64,000 bases of DNA from Algihabitans sp965233705. Lineage in GTDB: Bacteria; Pseudomonadota; Alphaproteobacteria; Kiloniellales; DSM-21159. Both the position numbers and the translations under genes were made by a program. The notes below the pieces were generated by a model. That model had not been told where the DNA came from. It searched no databases and saw only the letters and a list, made by a program, of their open reading frames with translations. How positions within the stretch are numbered: position 1 is the stretch's first letter; each line of letters starts with the position of its first letter. Below are positions 60,647-64,000 of the stretch, piece after piece. The stretch covers positions 186,001 to 250,000 of the forward strand of contig CBDDTF010000001.1 of assembly GCA_965233705.1 (NCBI GenBank). The letters are read 5' to 3'.

Positions 60647-61109
60647 GCTTGCCTCCAGTTCTTGTCCCCCGGCCGGCACCCCGGCCCGGGCTTTGTCTGA
60701 GAGGCGATTGTCTGGATCTGAGCGCCCCGCGGCCTCACCCGAACAGGTGAGCTGCAGGCAAAAACTGTACGCCGGGCCCGGCGCCGGCGGCCGTGACGCG
60801 GCGCCACCGTCAAAGCGCAGGGGGGCGCCGCCGCCCCCGTCGGCGAGATCGGCGCGCGCTCGAGCGCAGGCGGGCGGGCTGCGGGCAGCCTCGAGCCCGC
60901 GCGGGTTGCGATCGTCCGGCGCCGCTTGCGCGGGTCCGCCGATCACAAGAAACCCGCTCTACACCATAGGGTTGGAGTGATTTTTCGCGACCGGCGGACG
61001 CGCCGAGGCGCGTTCAAACGGTCGCGAGACATCGCGCTCACTTTAATGTGTTGGAGCAGAGGCCGACCTGAAGGGATCGCGGCGCGAGTCCATCAGGTCG
61101 GCATCTGCT
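60647..61109. other. Control region of the ligA operon plus repeat copy D
   Basis: This 463-nt gap has no supported gene. From right to left it contains palindromic repeat copy D (60908-61112), a GC-rich stretch, GGCAAAAACTGTACGCC near 60757 (similar to GCAAAACTGTATGC at 43019-43032 in the LuxR control region) and the operator at 60735-60750. Confidence 0.6.
60735..60750. promoter_or_regulatory. Candidate operator identical to the one upstream of the ferredoxin operon
   Basis: TCACCCGAACAGGTGA matches 42818-42833 base for base and lies about 90 bp upstream of the ligA GTG. The dyad arms TCACC and GGTGA and the similar distance to the gene support one regulator acting on both operons. Confidence 0.6.
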
Positions 61110-61112
61110 CTA
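60908..61112. repeat. Composite palindromic repeat, copy D (longest)
   Basis: There are three hairpins: 60908-60946 (GCGATCG/CGATCAC), 60987-61025 (GCGACCG/CGGTCGC) and 61063-61101 (CCGACCTGA/TCAGGTCGG). They are joined by two linkers. The linker between hairpins one and two matches copies B and E, and the second, with CTCACTTTAATGTG, matches copy A inverted. The end CTGCTCTAG contains the complement of the GcvT-like gene's TAG. Confidence 0.87.
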
Positions 61113-62321
61113 GCCGGGCTCGCCCGGCCCCGGCCTCTCCGGAATGTCAACCACTTTGCCCCGCGGTATCTCGCGGTCGCGGTCGTACAGCGGCAACGCG
61201 CAGGTTTCGGCGGGGCGGGTTTGCCCGTCGTCGCACACGACCTCGAGCACCGCGCCCGGCGCGATCTCGGGATCGTCGAGCCGCACGATCGCCACCCCGC
61301 ATTGCAGGAAGGGCGACCAGGCCGCCGAGCAGACGCGCCCGACCGGCACGCCATGCCGGCTCAGGCCGGGGCCGATCCGGGCGATGCCGCCGCGGACGCG
61401 CAGGCCCCAGGTGCGTTGGCGGCGGTCGCTGGCCTGCAAGGCGGCTTTGCCGATGAAATCGTCCTTGTCCAGATTGACCATGGCGCCGAGACCGGCCTCG
61501 AAGGGCGTCACCGTCTCGTCGAAGTCCGACCCGGCGTTGAGCAGGCCGGCCTCGATCCGGCGGGCGCCGCCGACCGCGACGGGGGTCAGTCCGTAGGCTC
61601 TGCCAGCGTGCAGAATGCGCTCGCCCACCGCGCGCGCATCGATCTCGGGCTCGAGATAGACTTCCCATCCAAGCTCGTTGGTGAAGCCGGTTCGGGTGAC
61701 GACCACGCTCTGCCCGGCGATGGACACCCGCGCGGCGTCGAAATAGCGGAAGGGCTCCGGATAGGCGCCGTCGACCGCGGCCTCCAGCACCTTGAGCGAG
61801 GCGGGGCCCTGCACCTGGCTGATCCAGACGTTCGGGTCGAGGATCTCGACCTCCAGGCCGCGGGCATGCGCCTTCAGCCACTGGGTCAGGTCGCCGTCGG
61901 CCTGTCCGTACCAGAAGCGCTCCTCGGCGAGGCGGACGAGCACCCCGTCCATCATCATCCCGCCGGTGTCGTCGCAGGCGATCTGATAGCTGCAGCGGCC
62001 GACCCTGGTCTTCGCCACGTCCCGGGTGAAGACCAAGTTCAGCAGCCGCTCCGCGTCGGCGCCGCGGATCTCGATCGGCAACTCTCCCGTATGACGCAGG
62101 ATCACGCTGCGGCGGAGCCGCCAATAGGCGTCGTCGGCCGAGCCGTTGGTCATCGCCATGGCGGTCAGCCGACGGTTGTAGATCGTGTAGTGCGGATCGT
62201 AGGGCAGCTCCTGGTAGACCAGCGGATGCGGCACCATCGTGCGGGCAAACTCACTCTGACGGGCCTCGTCGCTCGCCAGGGGCAGGACGGCGAAGCGAAC
62301 GCCTTGCTGACTCTGTGACAT
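61110..62321 (-). CDS. GcvT/DmdA-superfamily tetrahydrofolate-dependent transferase or demethylase
   Basis: The 403-residue protein has the aminomethyltransferase fold: LFTRDVAK-like segment, CDDTGGMMMDGVLVRLAEERFWYG, ISQVQGPASLKVLE, RTGFTNELGWEVYLEPE and FEAGLGAMVNLDKDDFIGKAAL. The last two match the GcvT core, with a C-terminal barrel after about 300. Members remove methyl groups from methoxy-aromatics (LigM, DesA), from DMSP (DmdA), or act in glycine cleavage. No other glycine-cleavage gene is here, so O- or S-demethylation linked to the catabolic island is possible but unproven. Confidence 0.75.
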   Translation of the reverse strand: MSQSQQGVRFAVLPLASDEARQSEFARTMVPHPLVYQELPYDPHYTIYNRRLTAMAMTNGSADDAYWRLRRSVILRHTGELPIEIRGADAERLLNLVFTRDVAKTRVGRCSYQIACDDTGGMMMDGVLVRLAEERFWYGQADGDLTQWLKAHARGLEVEILDPNVWISQVQGPASLKVLEAAVDGAYPEPFRYFDAARVSIAGQSVVVTRTGFTNELGWEVYLEPEIDARAVGERILHAGRAYGLTPVAVGGARRIEAGLLNAGSDFDETVTPFEAGLGAMVNLDKDDFIGKAALQASDRRQRTWGLRVRGGIARIGPGLSRHGVPVGRVCSAAWSPFLQCGVAIVRLDDPEIAPGAVLEVVCDDGQTRPAETCALPLYDRDREIPRGKVVDIPERPGPGEPG

Positions 62322-62653
62322 GAGGCCGTCCCATCTCTCGTGCGCGGTTGGTTTCGTCGCCGGTGTCGCCGCGCCAAGCGGCCGACACACCCGTGGTGCA
62401 GCGCGGTGTCCCACGGCCCGGCATCCGACCGGCGCAAGCCCTCCGACCGCGGGTAACGCGCCCTGCATCAAATCAACGGGCCGTTGCGCTTGCAACCGCC
62501 GCGCCCCGCAACGGCAGCGCGCGGCGCCCGGGGGCCGGAAACGGTGGCCGGAAACGGGGCCGGAAACGGGGCCGGAAACCGGGCCGGAAACGAGGCCCGC
62601 GGCGGGCAACGAAAAACGCCACAGCCTCGGCACGCGAGACTGTGGCGTCTTGA
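62322..62653. other. Gene-free interval with tandem repeat
   Basis: This 332-nt gap between the GcvT-like gene and tRNA-Met has no supported gene. Its only clear feature is the 12-bp tandem repeat at 62531-62591. Confidence 0.6.
62531..62591. repeat. 12-bp tandem repeat, five copies
   Basis: GGGGCCGGAAAC-type units start at 62531, 62543 (13 nt), 62556, 62568 and 62580. Units are contiguous, so this is not a CRISPR array. Confidence 0.9.
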
Positions 62654-62730
62654 TGGTAGCGGGGGAGGGACTTGAACCCCCGACACGCGGATTATGATTC
62701 CGCTGCTCTAACCAGCTGAGCTACCCCGCC
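62654..62730 (-). tRNA. tRNA-Met (anticodon CAT), elongator type
   Basis: The complement reads as a 77-nt tRNA with encoded CCA. The acceptor GGCGGGG pairs with CCCCGCT. The D-arm is GCTC-AGCTGGTTA-GAGC, the anticodon stem GCGGA/TCCGC has loop ATCATAA, and the T-arm is GGGGG-TTCAAGT-CCCTC. Position 1 forms a G-U pair, unlike the C-A mismatch of bacterial initiator tRNA, so it is the elongator form. A CAT anticodon could also mark tRNA-Ile2, but the body resembles elongator Met. Confidence 0.93.
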
Positions 62731-63169
62731 GCAGCAGGTCGTCCGGTCGGGACATCCTATGCGGAAGTCGCCCGCCGCCGCTCCTGAGGGAGCCGGCGGC
62801 CCCGGCGAGACGGAGGATATAGGGGGGCCGGCTTCGGCCTGTCAAGCGCGCGCTCGTTCCGCCGGACGTCGGGCGATCCCCGGCCGCCCCACGCCTGCGG
62901 GCCGGTCTGCGTCGGGGGCGGAGGCGGCCTTGGGGGTGCCGCCGGGCTGGCCGCAGGCGCGGCCTGGCTCGGGTCCGGCTTGACAGGCTCGGGGGTGCGG
63001 GCGGCATTGCTGGCGGCCTCTGCGCCCGCGCGCTAGAGTGGTTTGCGACCGTTTGGACGCGCGTCCACGCGTCCGCCGGTCGCGAAAAATCACTCTAACC
63101 CTTTGGTGTAGAGCAGCTTTCTTGTGATCGGCGGACCCACACTGTGGGTCCACACGGTCGCAAACCGCC
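62731..63169. other. Interval between tRNA-Met and mnmA
   Basis: This 439-nt gap has no supported gene. It holds a promoter for the tRNA (62816-62845), an inverted repeat GCCTGTCAAGC/GCTTGACAGGC with its right arm near 62977, and repeat copy E (63035-63172). Confidence 0.6.
62816..62845 (-). promoter_or_regulatory. Sigma70-type promoter of tRNA-Met
   Basis: On the minus strand TTGACA (62845-62840) is followed by an 18-nt spacer and TATATC (62821-62816). It lies about 85 nt upstream of the tRNA 5' end in an otherwise GC-rich gap. Confidence 0.6.
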
Positions 63170-63172
63170 CTA
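63035..63172. repeat. Composite palindromic repeat, copy E (inverted relative to B and D)
   Basis: Hairpin one (63045-63083) has GCGACCG/CGGTCGC arms. The linker has AAAAATCACTCTAACCC and TTGGTGTAGAGCAG. Hairpin two (63124-63161) has GGACCCACA/TGTGGGTCC inner stems. It is the reverse complement of the B/D arrangement. CTA at 63170-63172 is the complement of the mnmA TAG stop. Confidence 0.87.
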
Positions 63173-64000
63173 CTCGGCGGCCGAGGCCGCGGGCGACTCC
63201 GCGGTCCGCGGGGCCGGCGCCGGCGCCTGCAGCTCGGCGCCGGCGATCCAGCCGCCGCCCAGCACCCGCGTGCCGCGATAGCAGACCGCGGCCTGGCCGG
63301 GCGCCACGCCGTCCTGCGGCCGGTCCAGCCGGATCAGCGCCGCGTCGCCGCCGACCGCCTGGATGCGACCCGGCACCGGTGGCTGCGCCGAGCGCAGCTT
63401 GACCGCCACGGACAGGCCGACGCCCCCCGGCTCGGCCGGGGACGCATTAAGGGGCTCGGCCAGCCAGTTGAGCTGGCGCACGGACACCAGGTCGCGGCCC
63501 AACGCCGCCTTGGGGCCGACCACCACGCGCCGCGCCTCCGGCTCCAGGCGCAGCACATAGAGCGGTTCGGCCGTGCCGCCGATGCCCAGGCCGCGGCGCT
63601 GGCCCACGGTGTAGTGGATCACCCCCTCGTGGCGGCCGAGAACCCGGCCCGAGAGGTCGACGATCTCGCCGGGATCGGCCGCGCCCGGACGCAACTTCTC
63701 GACCACGCCGGCATAGCCGCCGCTCGGCACGAAGCAGATGTCCTGGCTATCGGGCTTGTCGGCGACGGCCAGGCCCAGGCGCTCGGCCTCGGCGCGCGTG
63801 GCGGCCTTGGGCAGCCCGCCCAGCGGGAAGTGCAGGAAGGCGAGCTGTTCGCGGGTGGTGGCGAAGAGGAAATAGCTCTGGTCGCGCGCCGCCTCCACGG
63901 CCCGGTGCAGCTCCGCCCCCCGGGGCCCCTCGACGCGGCGCACGTAGTGGCCGGTGGCCAGGCCGTCGGCGCCCAGCTCGCGCGCCGTCTCCAGCAGGTC
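63170..64000 (-). CDS. mnmA: tRNA-specific 2-thiouridylase MnmA, partial (N-terminus outside window)
   Basis: The frame is open to the right window edge and gives about 276 C-terminal residues. GADGLATGHYVRR, ARDQSYFLFATTREQL, FPLGGLPKAATRAEAERLGLAVADKPDSQDICFVP and GRHEGVIHYTVGQRRGLGI are diagnostic. The Cys of QDICFVP is the second catalytic cysteine. MnmA places the 2-thio group on U34 of Lys, Glu and Gln tRNAs. A Pro/Ala-rich tail of about 20 residues ends at a stop codon supplied by repeat copy E. Confidence 0.95.
   Translation of the reverse strand, partial: DLLETARELGADGLATGHYVRRVEGPRGAELHRAVEAARDQSYFLFATTREQLAFLHFPLGGLPKAATRAEAERLGLAVADKPDSQDICFVPSGGYAGVVEKLRPGAADPGEIVDLSGRVLGRHEGVIHYTVGQRRGLGIGGTAEPLYVLRLEPEARRVVVGPKAALGRDLVSVRQLNWLAEPLNASPAEPGGVGLSVAVKLRSAQPPVPGRIQAVGGDAALIRLDRPQDGVAPGQAAVCYRGTRVLGGGWIAGAELQAPAPAPRTAESPAASAAE

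Noticed and set aside
60926..61456. Plus-strand open frame across repeat copy D
   Set aside because: It is made of repeat sequence and the antisense of the GcvT-like gene, with Arg/Ala-rich composition.
62531..62591. CRISPR-like or coding repeat
   Set aside because: The 12-bp units have no spacers and no reading frame with a start, ribosome site and similarity.
35355..63172. Insertion sequences or transposon remnants as the source of the repeats
   Set aside because: No transposase fragment, target-site duplication or IS-type terminal pair could be seen. Elements are short and hairpin-based, so a REP/RIME-like class fits better.

Overview
The window looks like chromosomal DNA of a high-GC alphaproteobacterium, possibly a Rhodospirillales/Kiloniellales-like lineage; the lineage is inferred from gene content and style only. 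It has a fused CysN-CysC, an elongator tRNA-Met next to mnmA, Shine-Dalgarno sequences of the GGAG/AGGA type, and frequent GTG starts. There are two large functional blocks with a short bridge between them.

Block 1 (about 1-35.3 kb) makes and exports a surface polysaccharide, most likely an O-antigen handled by an ABC (Wzm/Wzt) exporter. After a partial GT4 and a GT2-like gene on the minus strand, a long plus-strand run encodes Wzm, Wzt, methyltransferases, two asparagine-synthetase-like amidotransferases, an SDR epimerase, a GNAT acetyltransferase, a DegT aminotransferase, a flippase-like membrane protein, a GT-C membrane glycosyltransferase and many GT2/GT4 enzymes. Many genes overlap by ATGA. 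A single FkbM methyltransferase gene sits in reverse orientation at 17.6-18.2 kb. The block ends with a minus-strand operon cysD-cysNC-gmd-fcl, which makes activated sulfate and GDP-L-fucose. It is followed on the plus strand by lptF and a membrane-bound FlaA1/WbpM-type sugar dehydratase. Seven methyltransferase domains, two amidotransferases and sulfate activation together suggest a heavily decorated, perhaps sulfated and fucosylated, glycan.

Block 2 (about 35.6-61.1 kb, visibly richer in G+C) is an aromatic catabolic island, almost all on the minus strand. One operon (42.7 down to 35.6 kb) encodes a 2Fe-2S ferredoxin and the lower meta-cleavage pathway: 2-hydroxymuconate semialdehyde dehydrogenase, hydratase, acylating acetaldehyde dehydrogenase, aldolase and 4-oxalocrotonate decarboxylase. 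A NahD-like isomerase and an FAD-synthetase-like protein follow. A LuxR-type regulator (43.1-44.3 kb) is divergent from this operon. Next come an XylE-type catechol 2,3-dioxygenase with a Usp-hemerythrin fusion, a NahE-type hydratase-aldolase and an HsaA-type flavin monooxygenase. A membrane module (RND transporter, YCF48-like, DUF1329, DUF1302) follows, and then an operon of LigA, LigB, NahD, flavin reductase, luciferase-like monooxygenase and alpha/beta hydrolase. No ring-hydroxylating dioxygenase is present, so the substrate is probably already phenolic and perhaps bicyclic.

The right end holds a GcvT/DmdA-like tetrahydrofolate-dependent transferase, tRNA-Met(CAT) and a partial mnmA.

Two signals cut across the genes. 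First, a dispersed, modular, palindromic repeat family occupies gaps near 35.4, 38.05, 46.6, 51.7, 61.0 and 63.1 kb; at each of these places it supplies or contains the stop codon of an adjacent minus-strand gene. Second, an identical 16-bp inverted repeat, TCACCCGAACAGGTGA, lies about 100 bp upstream of both the ferredoxin operon and the ligA operon and is a candidate shared operator.
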